Source: Algisphaera agarilytica
GTDB lineage: Bacteria > Planctomycetota > Phycisphaerae > Phycisphaerales > Phycisphaeraceae
DNA: 64,000 nt
Direction: 5' to 3'
NCBI RefSeq assembly: GCF_014207595.1
Contig: NZ_JACHGY010000001.1
Coordinates: forward strand, 1,814,812 to 1,878,811
Position numbers and translations under genes: made by a program. Below, one piece after another: positions 39,607-48,951 of this stretch. The first letter of the stretch is position 1. Each line of letters begins with the position of its first letter. The notes below the pieces were generated by a model, which was not told the origin of the DNA, did no database searches, and saw only the letters and a program-made list of their open reading frames with translations.

Positions 39607-40791
39607 TCAGGATTCGGCGGGGACACCAGCGCGCGACCGGCGGAGGGTCTGCACCAAGTCGTTGACCGTTTTGCGGATCGACTCGGCGTCTTGCTCGGCG
39701 GCCTCCAGGCTGTCCATGGCGTAGCGCGCCATCGTCGTGATCGCCTCGAAGCCGTAGCCCGCCCCGGCACCCTTGAGGTTCTGGCAGAGCTGTTCGATGG
39801 TTTTCAGGTCGGCGTCGGCGTTGGCCCGGCGGAGGCGCATCGATAGCGGGCCCAGCGTGCTGACAAACTCTTCGATGAGCGGGAGCATCTCGGCGTCATC
39901 CGCCAAGGTGCTGTACACGGCATCGGCTTCGTTGGTAGCCGAGGTGTCAATCGATAGGGAGTCTTCGAGCGCGACCCGCAGGTCTTCCAACCCGAAGGGC
40001 TTGACAAGAAATGCGGTGGCACCAGCCTCGATGGCTGCGTTTTCCTCGGTTTTGTGATCGCTGGCCGATGTGGCGATGATGGGCCGTTCGAAACCCTGGC
40101 CACGCAGGTGCTGGATCAATTCGATGCCCGACTCTTCGCCGAGCTCAAGGTTGATCATAATCAGGTCGAACTGGCACTGGGACATCTGTTCGATCGTCGT
40201 TGTCACGCCGCTGGCTTCGTTGGTCGCCATGTTCAGCTTCTCCAGCCACAGCCGATAGAGCTTGCGGTCGGTCGCCATGTCGTCGATGACCAACGTTCGG
40301 CCCACCGAGTTGACGTCCATATCGTGTTCGGGGTCGAAGTCTTGGGACTGCTCAGCCCTGTGCTTTTCCTGCTGTGATGCGGTTAGTCGCACAAAGTCGT
40401 TGAGGTTTAGGGGCTCATCAAAAACGATAGCAATCTCGTGAATGATGCCCTGGATGTGGCGGCAGGTGCGGACCTCTCCTTCCACGGCGTACCACTTTCC
40501 GTTCTGCATCGGCAGAGTGACTTGGCAACGGGACTCGGGGTAAACGAATCGGCCGTGTACAAACGCGATGCCGTTGCGGCTCAGGTTGCGGGGCAGCACG
40601 CTGTGGCTCACACGTTGGCCGTGGTTGTTGGTGATGGTGACCAGGACCTTACGCCCGTGGAAATCAACACGCAACGCCCGGCGGTCGTTGTTGATTACTT
40701 TCTTCCCCGAGTGCTCGATGTAATCGACAAGCTTTTGCTTGTCGCGAGCGCTCAGGCGGATCGTCTCAATAGGGGTGGATTCGTGGGGCAT
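39607..40791 (-). CDS. PilZ - pseudoreceiver - Hpt-like signalling protein
   Basis: 394 residues from the ATG at 40791. PilZ-like domain ~20-130 (RRALRVDFHGRKVLVTI, NLSRNGIAFVH, the c-di-GMP binding style RR..R and N/DxSxxG in weak form). Receiver ~160-285: the acid pair VIDD (170-171), Thr (IIATSAS) and Lys (FLVKPFG, 264) are kept, but the phosphoacceptor position is Asn (LIMINLEL, Asn214). Hpt-like helical domain ~290-385: the usual H-x-L-K-G reads QNLKG (Gln337). Both phosphorylation sites are therefore lost, so it probably works through c-di-GMP or protein contacts. Confidence 0.8.
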   Translation of the reverse strand: MPHESTPIETIRLSARDKQKLVDYIEHSGKKVINNDRRALRVDFHGRKVLVTITNNHGQRVSHSVLPRNLSRNGIAFVHGRFVYPESRCQVTLPMQNGKWYAVEGEVRTCRHIQGIIHEIAIVFDEPLNLNDFVRLTASQQEKHRAEQSQDFDPEHDMDVNSVGRTLVIDDMATDRKLYRLWLEKLNMATNEASGVTTTIEQMSQCQFDLIMINLELGEESGIELIQHLRGQGFERPIIATSASDHKTEENAAIEAGATAFLVKPFGLEDLRVALEDSLSIDTSATNEADAVYSTLADDAEMLPLIEEFVSTLGPLSMRLRRANADADLKTIEQLCQNLKGAGAGYGFEAITTMARYAMDSLEAAEQDAESIRKTVNDLVQTLRRSRAGVPAES

Positions 40792-40964
40792 GAGGAAGGA
40801 GGTTGTCGGCGGCCGATTCGTATATAGGGTTATCAATTACATCGGATATCGAGCAGAGAGACTTGTGCCCCGACGCATCGGCCGCAAACTTGTCCGTCAC
40901 CCGGCCACACGGCCGATGATGAAAGTCAGGCGGGTTCGGTATTTGCCTTAGTGTGGTTGCACCC

Positions 40965-42497
40965 ATGATTCTGTCGTCTCTCATCGAAAACCTCGGCCTG
41001 CCCCTCGTTGCGGGTGACGGCGGGCTGGAACTATCGGACCTGACCGACGACTCCCGTCGGGTGAGCGAGGGCTGCTTGTTCATCGCGCGCGACACGGGCG
41101 ATGATCGTTGGAAAACTTTTGCGGCGGACGCGATCGAGCGGGGCGCGGCCGCGCTGGTCGTGCCCGAGGCGATTGAGGTGCCTCCGGGGGTTGGGTTAGT
41201 GGTTGGGGCAGGTGAGGGTTCGGGGCCGATCGATCAACGCCTGGCCGGCCGACTGTCGGCTCGATTCTTCGGCGAACCCGCCAAGCGGTTGAAACTGATC
41301 GGGATCACCGGGACCAACGGCAAGACGACCGTCGCCACGCTGTCCCAATACCTGCTCAATGCGGCGGGCATGAAGTGTGGATTGATCGGCACCGTTACGA
41401 TTGACCACGGCTCATCCGAAGGGCCGCTCACCGCCGAGCTGACCACGCCGGGCGCCATCGACCTGCACCGCCACTTTGTCGAGATGGTCAAGCACGGCTG
41501 CGGGGCGTGCGCGATGGAGGTGTCCAGTCATGCGTTGGATCAGGGCCGAGTCGATGGGCTGGAGTTTGAGGTCGCGGTATTCACCAACCTGACCCAGGAC
41601 CACCTCGACTACCACGGCACGATGGAGAACTACGCCGCGGCGAAGGCGAAGTTGTTGGGCCTGCTGTCGGAGTCCGGTGTGGCGGTGGTGAACTGTGAAG
41701 ATGAAGGTCTCAAGCTAATTGAGTTGTCTAGTGTCGAACAAGACGTGGTGTTGAGCGCGGTGGCGGATGAGCGAGGTCACGCGGACGCTTCGGCATGGCC
41801 AAGCGAGATGACGGCCAGTGGAAGCAGTGCAAAATTCGAAGGACGCTGGGACGCGTTTGACGCGAATCTGCCTCTGACGGGTGATTACAACCTGATGAAT
41901 GCTCTGCAGGCGCTCACGGCGGCATTTGCTCTTGTGCCGAATGCGAAGTGTGATTGGGCGCAGAGCATTGCGAACTGCCCCCCGGTGCCAGGCAGGTTGG
42001 AGCGTGTCCAAACGAGCACAGCAGAAGTCCATGGGGAGTGTCCATCGGTCCTGGTGGATTATGCGCACACCCCCGATGCACTTTCGACGGTTTTGAAGAC
42101 GGTCCATCCTCTGACGAAGGGGAAGCTCATCTGTGTGTTCGGATGTGGCGGCGACCGAGACCGTACCAAACGCCCCAAGATGGCTGCCGCTGTGGCCGAG
42201 GTGGCGGATGTGTTGTTTCTCACCAGCGACAACCCACGCACCGAGGACCCGCGGCAGATTCTGAGTGATACCGAGGCGGGGGTGCCACGAGGTAAACGCG
42301 AGGCGCTCACGGTCGAGATCGACCGCGCCATGGCGATCGAGTCCGCCATCCTCAGAGCGACCGCCAACGACACTGTGCTCATCGCGGGCAAGGGCCACGA
42401 GGACTACCAGATCCTCGGCAACGAAAAGATCCACTTCGACGACCGCGAACAAGCGGCGGCAGCGCTTGCGAAATGGGTGGAGCAGCACGATTCATGA
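40965..42497 (+). CDS. murE: UDP-MurNAc-L-Ala-D-Glu ligase MurE (meso-DAP type)
   Basis: 510 residues. Mur ligase: GITGTNGKTTVATLSQYLL (ATP loop), AMEVSSHALDQGRVDGLEF with the lysine-carbamate region, FTNLTQDHLDYHGTM, and the C-terminal DNPRTEDP. The DNPR motif is the mark of meso-diaminopimelate specificity. The ATG at 40965 is chosen over a GTG four codons upstream. Its stop overlaps the murF start (ATGA). Confidence 0.95.
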   Translation: MILSSLIENLGLPLVAGDGGLELSDLTDDSRRVSEGCLFIARDTGDDRWKTFAADAIERGAAALVVPEAIEVPPGVGLVVGAGEGSGPIDQRLAGRLSARFFGEPAKRLKLIGITGTNGKTTVATLSQYLLNAAGMKCGLIGTVTIDHGSSEGPLTAELTTPGAIDLHRHFVEMVKHGCGACAMEVSSHALDQGRVDGLEFEVAVFTNLTQDHLDYHGTMENYAAAKAKLLGLLSESGVAVVNCEDEGLKLIELSSVEQDVVLSAVADERGHADASAWPSEMTASGSSAKFEGRWDAFDANLPLTGDYNLMNALQALTAAFALVPNAKCDWAQSIANCPPVPGRLERVQTSTAEVHGECPSVLVDYAHTPDALSTVLKTVHPLTKGKLICVFGCGGDRDRTKRPKMAAAVAEVADVLFLTSDNPRTEDPRQILSDTEAGVPRGKREALTVEIDRAMAIESAILRATANDTVLIAGKGHEDYQILGNEKIHFDDREQAAAALAKWVEQHDS

Positions 42498-43771
42498 GCG
42501 CGTTCTGGAGCTACGAAAACCTTGAACGCGTCACCGGCGGCGAGTGGACGATTGAGCCTACGGACTACACGGCACAAGCCACCGGACTGTCTCACGACAC
42601 GCGGACACTCCAACCCGGTCAGGTCTACCTCGCGGTCAAAGGCGAGAACCACGACGGCCACCGCTTCGTGGGTAGCGCCCTGGAAAACGGCGCGGCCTGC
42701 GCGATCGTGAGCGACGAGGCCGCTGTGGGTCCGGGACCGGTGCTACTCGTGGACGACACGGTCGCGGCATTGCAAGAACTCGCCAGCGCGTACCGGGACG
42801 AACTCGCGAAGCACGACTGCAAGGTCATCGCGGTCTGCGGGTCCAACGGCAAGACCACGACCCGCCAACTCATCCACCACGTGCTCACCCGCTGCGGCCT
42901 CCACGGCACGCAGTCGCCCAAGAGCTTCAACAACCACCTCGGCGTGCCGTTGACGCTGTTGGCAGCGCAGCTCGACCACGACTTCATCGCTTGTGAGATC
43001 GGAACGAACCACCCCGGCGAGATCGCCTCGCTCGGCGACATCGCCTGGCCCGACGCGACGGTCATCACCAGCATCGGCAGCGAACATCTGGAGTTCTTCA
43101 AGGACATCCAAGGTGTCGCGAAGGAAGAAGCCGCGATCCTGCCCTTCGTCCGCCCCCACGGCTACGTCACCCTTCCCGCCGAGGCGGCGGAGCTGATCGC
43201 CCCGTACTACAACGTGCAGGAAGGCGTGATCATGCTGCCCGTCCGGCACGACCGCGATGTCCCCGAAGACTTCCCGTTGCTGGGCGAACACAACCGGATG
43301 AACGCGGCGCTGGTCGTTGCGTTGTGTCGCTGGCTGGAGCTGTCGGGCGACGCGGTGAACGATGCGCTGCGGTGTGCCGAGCCCCCGGCGGGGCGTTTGC
43401 GGCAGATCGAATTGGGGCAAGGCGTCACGGTGCTCGATGATTCGTACAACGCCAACCCCGACTCGATGCGGGCGGCGTTGGAGGTGCTGGCGGAAAGTGA
43501 CGGCCGAAAGATCGCGGTGCTGGGCGACATGCTGGAGCTGGGCGTGGCGGGTGAAGCGGCCCACCGGGAAATCTCAGCCGAGGCGGGGGTGATCGCCGAT
43601 CATCTGGTGTTGGTTGGCGAGCTGTTCAGGGGCGAGGTTTGGTCCGATGGTCTGCCGACGAAGATCGCGGACCTCGTGCAACCCGGCGACACGCTGCTGC
43701 TTAAGGGTTCACGCGGCATGGCGTTGGAGCGTATCATCCCTGCGGTCGAGGCCAAGTACCCGAAGGTGTAG
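42494..43771 (+). CDS. murF: UDP-MurNAc-tripeptide--D-Ala-D-Ala ligase MurF
   Basis: 425 residues. ATP loop VCGSNGKTTTRQLIHHVL, KSFNNHLGVPLTLL, EIGTNHPGEIASL, GEHNRMNAALVVAL, DDSYNANPDSMRAAL and LGDMLELG: the full MurF set. It adds D-Ala-D-Ala to complete the pentapeptide. It overlaps murE by 4 bp, and mraY follows in the usual dcw order. Confidence 0.95.
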   Translation: MSAFWSYENLERVTGGEWTIEPTDYTAQATGLSHDTRTLQPGQVYLAVKGENHDGHRFVGSALENGAACAIVSDEAAVGPGPVLLVDDTVAALQELASAYRDELAKHDCKVIAVCGSNGKTTTRQLIHHVLTRCGLHGTQSPKSFNNHLGVPLTLLAAQLDHDFIACEIGTNHPGEIASLGDIAWPDATVITSIGSEHLEFFKDIQGVAKEEAAILPFVRPHGYVTLPAEAAELIAPYYNVQEGVIMLPVRHDRDVPEDFPLLGEHNRMNAALVVALCRWLELSGDAVNDALRCAEPPAGRLRQIELGQGVTVLDDSYNANPDSMRAALEVLAESDGRKIAVLGDMLELGVAGEAAHREISAEAGVIADHLVLVGELFRGEVWSDGLPTKIADLVQPGDTLLLKGSRGMALERIIPAVEAKYPKV

Positions 43772-43863
43772 AACCGCGCGGAAGGCTCCGCCATCCGCGG
43801 GCTTTCGGTGAAATAGAACCGACTAATCTCCTAACTCCTAACCCCCAACTCCCAACCCCGCCC

Positions 43864-45066
43864 TTGCTCTACTACCTCACCGACCTCTTCCGCGACACGA
43901 TCCACGCCAGCGAATGGCTGGGGGCGCTCGGTGTGTTTCAGTGGGTTGAGTTCCGGGCGGTGCTGGCGATCATCCTGAGCTTCACGATCGTCGTCGTCTC
44001 CGGCAAGCGAACCATCGGCTGGCTGGTCATGAAGAAGGTCGGCGACAACCCCGACTTCGGCCGAGCGGACGTCAACGAGCTCATGAAGGCCAAGAGCAAC
44101 ACGCCCACCATGGGCGGGATCATGATCGCCGGGGCGATCTTCCTGACCACGCTGTTGCTAGCGGACCTCAGCAGCTTCTACGTCCGCATGGCGATGGTCT
44201 GCCTGGTGGGCTTCTTCCTCATCGGGCTGGTCGACGATTGGCTCAAGCTCACCGCGGCCCGCCGCAGCACCGGTCGGCAGGGCCTGCACTCGTGGGAGAA
44301 GATGCTGTTCCAGATCGCGCTGTCGGTCTTGCTGGGGTTCTTTGTGGTGAACCACCCCGAGCGCATGTTCGTCACCGGCAGCGAGTTCACCGACATGGCC
44401 CGGGCGCTGAACATCCCGGGCCTCAAGACCTGGGTGAAAGACGCGGGCGAGTTCGTGCAGAGCCCGGGTTTGATCGTTTTACCCCCGGCGTTGTTCGTGC
44501 TGATCGCCGTCTTGGTGATGGTCTTCTCGTCCAACGCGGTCAACCTTACCGATGGCATGGACGGCCTGGCGAGCGGGATCATGGTCATCGTCGCGTTCGC
44601 CATGCTCGTGCTCTGCCTGATCGCGGGTTACGCCCACGAAGACTTTGTCTTGGCCAAGTACCTGCTGGTGCCGCACATCCCGCTCAGCGATGAGTTGGCG
44701 GTCGTCGCCGCGTCGATGGTTGGGGCTTGCCTCGGCTTCCTGTGGTTCAACTGCAACCCCGCGCAGGTGTTCATGGGCGACACTGGCTCGCTTCCGCTCG
44801 GCGGACTGCTGGGCTTTATTGCCGTGGTCATCCGCCAGGAATTCCTGCTGTTTGTCATCGGCGGGGTGTTCGTAATGGAAGCCGTCAGCGTGATGCTGCA
44901 GGTGGCTTACTTCAAGATCACCAAGGGCCGACGCATCTTCAAGTGTGCCCCGATCCACCACCACTTCCACCTCGAAGGCTGGACCGAGCAGCAGGTCGTG
45001 ATCCGGTTCTGGCTGATCACGGTGCTACTTGCCGCGATCGCGCTGGCGACCGTCAAGATCCGTTAA
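43864..45066 (+). CDS. mraY: Phospho-MurNAc-pentapeptide transferase MraY
   Basis: 400 residues, ten membrane helices. Signatures: TPTMGGIMI, GLVDDWLKL, NLTDGMDGLA (catalytic Asp), GDTGSLPLGGL and the HHHFHLEGW loop. It makes lipid I. The start is a TTG (43864) in LYYLTDLF context, typical of MraY N-termini; no ATG fits. The gap to murF carries a C-rich word repeat (CCTAACTCCTAACCCCCAAC) and the hairpin CCGCGCGG..CCGCGG, no clear ribosome-binding site. The dcw genes stop here; murD, ftsW and murG are not downstream. Confidence 0.94.
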   Translation: MLYYLTDLFRDTIHASEWLGALGVFQWVEFRAVLAIILSFTIVVVSGKRTIGWLVMKKVGDNPDFGRADVNELMKAKSNTPTMGGIMIAGAIFLTTLLLADLSSFYVRMAMVCLVGFFLIGLVDDWLKLTAARRSTGRQGLHSWEKMLFQIALSVLLGFFVVNHPERMFVTGSEFTDMARALNIPGLKTWVKDAGEFVQSPGLIVLPPALFVLIAVLVMVFSSNAVNLTDGMDGLASGIMVIVAFAMLVLCLIAGYAHEDFVLAKYLLVPHIPLSDELAVVAASMVGACLGFLWFNCNPAQVFMGDTGSLPLGGLLGFIAVVIRQEFLLFVIGGVFVMEAVSVMLQVAYFKITKGRRIFKCAPIHHHFHLEGWTEQQVVIRFWLITVLLAAIALATVKIR

Positions 45067-45076
45067 CGCGGATCTC

Positions 45077-45178
45077 AGTGATGAGTGACAAGTGAACAGT
45101 GATGAGTCGAGCGGAGCACAGCGATGGGTATCCGGCTTGCCTTGGACTCATCACTGTTCACTGTTTACTCATCACTTG
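45077..45178. repeat. Inverted repeat with AGTGATGAGT/GAACAGTGA words
   Basis: Left arm AGTGATGAGTGACAAGTGAA (45077) faces TTCACTGTTTACTCATCACT near 45158-45177, with the words repeated inside each arm. The right arm overlaps the 3' end of the convergent Coa1-like gene and supplies its last codons and stop. The same words are translated inside the GNAT genes at 20431 and 61051. Confidence 0.85.
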
Positions 45179-45704
45179 CTTCATCCGTGGGCTCGTCCTC
45201 GACGCCGTACTTTTTCTTCGCTTCGGGCGTGGGCTCGGGTAGTTGCACCCCCGTCGGCGGCTTGTCGTTGATGATCTCGACCATCTCGACGCCGAAGTCG
45301 CTGTAGGTCGCGACGTCGAGGAAGACGAGTTCCCATTCGCTGGCGTCGTCCTCGGGGTCGCGTTCGAGGACCGCGCGGACCACGCCTTTGCCCGTCGGGC
45401 CGGCGATGCGGAAGGTCATCTCGGTGTAGCCGGTCTTGTCGTTGACCTGCCCCGCGGCGAGCCAGGTCGGCTCGACGGGCTTGCCCAGGTTCGATTGCAC
45501 CCCGTGGTAGTTCACCACCCGCTCGACCGCGATCTGATAAGGCACGGTGGTCTTGAGGTGATTCACCGTGAGGACGAACACCGTGGTGAACACGACCGCG
45601 CCGAACACGAGGAACGAGCCGAGCATGATCAGCAGGGCCCGCATGCGGTGTTCGATGTACCAGGGGATTTTGGCGGCAGGAGTGGGGGCAGCAGGTTCGT
45701 TCAT
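45165..45704 (-). CDS. Membrane protein, cytochrome-oxidase-assembly (Coa1-like) outline
   Basis: 179 residues. One membrane helix (~20-48, MRALLIMLGSFLVFGAVVFTTVFVLTV) and a soluble domain with YQIAVERVVNYHGVQSNLGKPV and GYTEMTFRIAGPTGKGVVRAVLERD, similar in plan to the Coa1/DUF1783 family, with an acidic tail. The final residues SDE and the stop come from the palindromic repeat. ATGA overlap with miaE places it second in that operon. The family call is tentative. Confidence 0.6.
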   Translation of the reverse strand: MNEPAAPTPAAKIPWYIEHRMRALLIMLGSFLVFGAVVFTTVFVLTVNHLKTTVPYQIAVERVVNYHGVQSNLGKPVEPTWLAAGQVNDKTGYTEMTFRIAGPTGKGVVRAVLERDPEDDASEWELVFLDVATYSDFGVEMVEIINDKPPTGVQLPEPTPEAKKKYGVEDEPTDEASDE

Positions 45705-46369
45705 CGGTCGGTGTCTTCGGGCACGCCGCTGTGCATGCCGGGATAGTGGGATTGATCAGCCAGGATCGCGGCTTCTTGCTCAAGCATCTCCTGCCAGCGC
45801 CTTTCGATCGCCTCGGCGGGGACGCCCGGGAGCTTGCGGGCCAGGTCGAGGAAGGTGATGTAGTGGCCGTGCTCGGAAGCCCAGAGGCCCTTGTACAGCT
45901 TGGCGAGTTCCTCATCTTCGCCCGTCTCGGCCAGATAGTCCGCCAGCGTCGCGAAACGCTCACACGACCGCACTTCGATCAGTGCGCTGACCATCAGCCG
46001 ATCCGTCAGTGTGTTTCGCCGGGCGTCGGTGGTGCCGCCGCCGAGGCGGATGAGGTCGCGCAGGGCCTTGGCGTAGGGGTTGCGGTGGCTGCGGGAAAAC
46101 GTGCCGCCGCGCTTGTGCAGGATCCGCAGCACCAGCTGCAGGTGGTCGGCCTCTTCGCCCGCCACGGCCGTCATCGTCGTCACCCACGCGTCCGGCGGGA
46201 TCGGGTCGGGCCACTGGTGCAACAACTCCAACGCGTTGGTCGCCGCCTTCCGCTCCAGGTGGGCGTGGTCCGACAGCAACGCCAACGGCTCGGCCAACAC
46301 CCCCGCCGCCCACGCCGAGGACGTGGCGGATTTCAGCGGGAGTTCGACTTTATCTAACAAAGCAGGCAT
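45701..46369 (-). CDS. miaE: tRNA-(ms2io6A37) hydroxylase MiaE-like
   Basis: 222 residues, ferritin-like four-helix bundle. The diiron ligands appear as HAHLERKAATNALEL (ExxH region), GEEADHLQLVL, LIEVRSCERF and ASEHGHYITFL. MiaE hydroxylates 2-methylthio-N6-isopentenyl-A37 in tRNA. The ATG at 46369 is taken because the domain begins there; a longer open frame upstream overlaps rimB and is not used. It overlaps the next gene by ATGA. Confidence 0.88.
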   Translation of the reverse strand: MPALLDKVELPLKSATSSAWAAGVLAEPLALLSDHAHLERKAATNALELLHQWPDPIPPDAWVTTMTAVAGEEADHLQLVLRILHKRGGTFSRSHRNPYAKALRDLIRLGGGTTDARRNTLTDRLMVSALIEVRSCERFATLADYLAETGEDEELAKLYKGLWASEHGHYITFLDLARKLPGVPAEAIERRWQEMLEQEAAILADQSHYPGMHSGVPEDTDR

Positions 46370-46423
46370 AGCACACGAGTATAGCCGGGCGGTATGATTC
46401 CCCCACGCACCCCGAGACCCGCG

Positions 46424-46930
46424 ATGAACGACACGCCCGACCCACCTCAACCCCCCGGCGACGGCCCGCGGATCGTCGGCTACCACGAGTACGTCGACCT
46501 GCCCGCCTGGGGCATCAAACGCCTGCTCGCCAAGGCCGACACCGGTGCGCGATCGTCGGCTCTCGACGCCCGGAACATCCAGGAACTGCCCGGGGAGCGG
46601 GTGCGTTTCGAGGTTGCCCGTTCGCGTGACAACCGCCAAGACGCGGTTGCGGTGGAAGCACCCATCGTCCGCCGGGCTTCGGTACGGGACAGCCACGGCA
46701 ACACGTCAGAGCGGCTGGTTGTCGAGGCGGAGATCAAGATCGGCGATCAGACCCTGAAACGCGAGGTCACTTTGGTGTCGCGTGAGCAGATGATCTGTCG
46801 CATGCTGCTGGGTCGGCAAGCGCTGTCCTCAGAATTTCTGGTCGACTCGTCCCGCCGGTTTGTTCAGAGCAGGCCGCCGCGCAAGCGCCGCTCGTCAGAA
46901 GCCCCGAACCCGACGGGGGATCAGCCATGA
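46424..46930 (+). CDS. rimB: RimB-type retropepsin-like ATP-dependent zinc protease family protein
   Basis: 168 residues (178 if the ATG at 46394 is used). The aspartyl-protease-like motif is KADTGARSSALDA, with LPAWGIKRLL before it and MLLGRQALSSEFLVD at the end: the PF05618 pattern. In Pseudomonas, RimB works with RimK in S6 modification. Its stop overlaps the rimK start (ATGA), consistent with a joint role. A fully conserved Asp-Thr-Gly is present. Confidence 0.85.
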   Translation: MNDTPDPPQPPGDGPRIVGYHEYVDLPAWGIKRLLAKADTGARSSALDARNIQELPGERVRFEVARSRDNRQDAVAVEAPIVRRASVRDSHGNTSERLVVEAEIKIGDQTLKREVTLVSREQMICRMLLGRQALSSEFLVDSSRRFVQSRPPRKRRSSEAPNPTGDQP

Positions 46931-48114
46931 AGATTGTGGTGTTGTCGCGTAACCCCAAGGGCTACTCCGTCAAGCGATTTCGCGAGGCCGCCGAGGCGCG
47001 CGGCCATACGCTGCGTGTCCGTAGCACGCTGCGGTTTTCGATGTACGTCGAGCCGCAATCGCCCGACCTGACCTACAACGGCAAAGAGTTCGGCGAGGTC
47101 GACGCGGTCATCCCGCGCATCGGCGCCAGCATCACGCAGTTCGGTACCGCGGTCGTCCGGCAGTTCGAGCAGATGGGCGTGTTCTGCCTGAACACCTCCA
47201 CCGCGATCAGCGTCAGCCGCGATAAGCTGCGGTCGATGCAGATCCTCAGCCGCCACGACGTGGGCATCCCCGACTCGGCGTTTGTCCGCGGCAAGGAAGA
47301 CGTGCTGCCCGCGATCGAGGCGCTCGGCGGCGTGCCGGTGATCATCAAGCTGCTCGAGGGCAGCCAGGGTGTTGGCGTGATTTTGGCCGACAGCGTCAAC
47401 ATCGCCGAGGCGATCATCGAGACCTTGCAGAGCGCCCGGCAGAACGTGTTGTTGCAGAAGTTCGTAGCCGAGAGCAAGGGCCGAGACATCCGCGCGTTGG
47501 TGGTGGGAGGGCGTGTTGTCGCGGCGATGCGACGTAAGGCGGTGGGCACTGAGTTCCGCAGCAACGTCCACCGCGGCGGCCAGACCGAAGCGATCGAGCT
47601 GGACGAGCAGTACCAACAGACCGCGGTCAAAGCGGCGCAGATCATGGGCCTCCGCGTGGCGGGTGTCGACATGCTCGAAGGCCGTGACGGCCCGCAGGTC
47701 ATGGAAGTCAACTCGTCGCCCGGCCTCGAAGGTATCGAGACGGTCACCGGCATCGACGTGGCCGGGGCGATCATCGAGCACATCGAAGAACAGGTCCTGC
47801 TGCCCGACGTCGATGTCCGCCAACGCATGACCATCAAGTCCGGCTACGGCGTCGCGGAGTTCCCCGTCGCGCCCGACTCGCCGTTGGCCGGTGTGACCAT
47901 CGGGGACAGCGGCCTGCGGGACGACCGCGAGGTGCTCGTGCTCAGCATCACGCGCGGCTCTGCCGTGATCCCCGCGCCACACGGCAACCAGGAAATCCTG
48001 CCCGGCGATGTGCTGCTGTGCTTCGGCAAGCTGTTCACGCTCCGCTCGCTGGTCCCGGCCGAGCGCCCCAAGAAACCCAAGCGCAAACGGACACGTGTGA
48101 ATCCCAGCGTCTAA
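46927..48114 (+). CDS. rimK: RimK-type ATP-grasp alpha-L-glutamate ligase with C-terminal TrkA-C-like domain
   Basis: 395 residues versus ~300 for E. coli RimK. ATP-grasp parts: VSRDKLRSMQILSRH, VIIKLLEGSQGVGV, FVAESKGRDIRALVV, RRKAVGTEFRSNVHRGG and VNSSPGLEGIE. From ~305 an extra domain runs VAEFPVAPDSPLAGVTIGDS, VLVLSITRGSAVIPAPHGNQ, LPGDVLLCFGK: a TrkA-C/RCK-C fold, known to bind small ligands. RimK adds glutamates to ribosomal protein S6. Basic C-terminus. ATGA-coupled to rimB. Confidence 0.88.
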   Translation: MKIVVLSRNPKGYSVKRFREAAEARGHTLRVRSTLRFSMYVEPQSPDLTYNGKEFGEVDAVIPRIGASITQFGTAVVRQFEQMGVFCLNTSTAISVSRDKLRSMQILSRHDVGIPDSAFVRGKEDVLPAIEALGGVPVIIKLLEGSQGVGVILADSVNIAEAIIETLQSARQNVLLQKFVAESKGRDIRALVVGGRVVAAMRRKAVGTEFRSNVHRGGQTEAIELDEQYQQTAVKAAQIMGLRVAGVDMLEGRDGPQVMEVNSSPGLEGIETVTGIDVAGAIIEHIEEQVLLPDVDVRQRMTIKSGYGVAEFPVAPDSPLAGVTIGDSGLRDDREVLVLSITRGSAVIPAPHGNQEILPGDVLLCFGKLFTLRSLVPAERPKKPKRKRTRVNPSV

Positions 48115-48159
48115 GATTGGCTCTTGTTCCATCTGTGTTTTGACTAGGAGAACTGTCGC

Positions 48160-48951
48160 ATGTCCCAGCCGTTTACGAATCGTGTTGCTCTGGTCACCGG
48201 TGCCTCGGCCGGCATCGGCTGGGCCACCGCCAAGTCCCTCGCCGAGGCCGGGGCGAAGGTCGCGGTCAGCGCCCGCCGGGGCGAGAAGCTCGAAGCGCTC
48301 GTCGCCGAGATCGCCGCAGCGGGTGGCAAGGCCAAGGCGTTCCCCGCGGACGTGTCGGACCCCGCCGCGACCGACGCGATGTGGGCCCAAGTGGTCGACT
48401 GGGCCGGCGGCGTGCCGGAGATCGTCGTCGCCAACGCCGGGCGCGGCCTGGCAGGCGGCGTGCTGTCTTCGGACGAGTCTGCTTGGGAATCGCTTTTCAA
48501 GCTCAACGTCACCGGCACGATGCACTTCATGCGGATCGTCGCCGGCGCGATGAAGGCCAAGCTCGAAGCGGCCGGGGTCACGCCCGCCGACGCCGACTTC
48601 CCCGGGGCCGACCTCGTCGTGCTCGGCTCGACCGTGGGCAGCAACGTCTCGCCGTTCTCCGGGGCCTACGGCGCGTCGAAGTTTGCCGTGGAGGGGGCCG
48701 TCGAGGCGCTGCGTCGTGAGGTCGGCTCGACGGGCATCCGTGTCACCAACATCAAGCCCGGCATCGTCCTCTCGGAGTTCCAGGACGTCGCCGGCTACGA
48801 CGAGGAAAACTTCGGCAAGACGGTCGCCAAGTTCGGCAAGATGCTCCAGCCCGAAGACATCGCCCGCACGATCTGCCACATCGTCGCCGAACCGCCCCAC
48901 GTCCACGTCAACACCGTCACCATCCGCCCTGTGGGGCAGGACTACCCCTGA
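48160..48951 (+). CDS. Short-chain dehydrogenase/reductase
   Basis: 263 residues, classical SDR. NAD(P) loop TGASAGIGWA, NAGRG after the fourth strand, catalytic Ser in VLGSTVGS, YGASK (Tyr and Lys), and the KPG turn. The residues after the Gly motif (SARRG) suggest NADP. Ends with HVHVNTVTIRP, typical of YdfG-like members. Substrate unknown. GGAG precedes the ATG. Confidence 0.92.
   Translation: MSQPFTNRVALVTGASAGIGWATAKSLAEAGAKVAVSARRGEKLEALVAEIAAAGGKAKAFPADVSDPAATDAMWAQVVDWAGGVPEIVVANAGRGLAGGVLSSDESAWESLFKLNVTGTMHFMRIVAGAMKAKLEAAGVTPADADFPGADLVVLGSTVGSNVSPFSGAYGASKFAVEGAVEALRREVGSTGIRVTNIKPGIVLSEFQDVAGYDEENFGKTVAKFGKMLQPEDIARTICHIVAEPPHVHVNTVTIRPVGQDYP

Noticed and set aside
46370..46696. 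N-terminal extension of the MiaE-like protein
   Set aside because: It overlaps the rimB start and is not conserved in style; the MiaE domain begins at the ATG at 46369.
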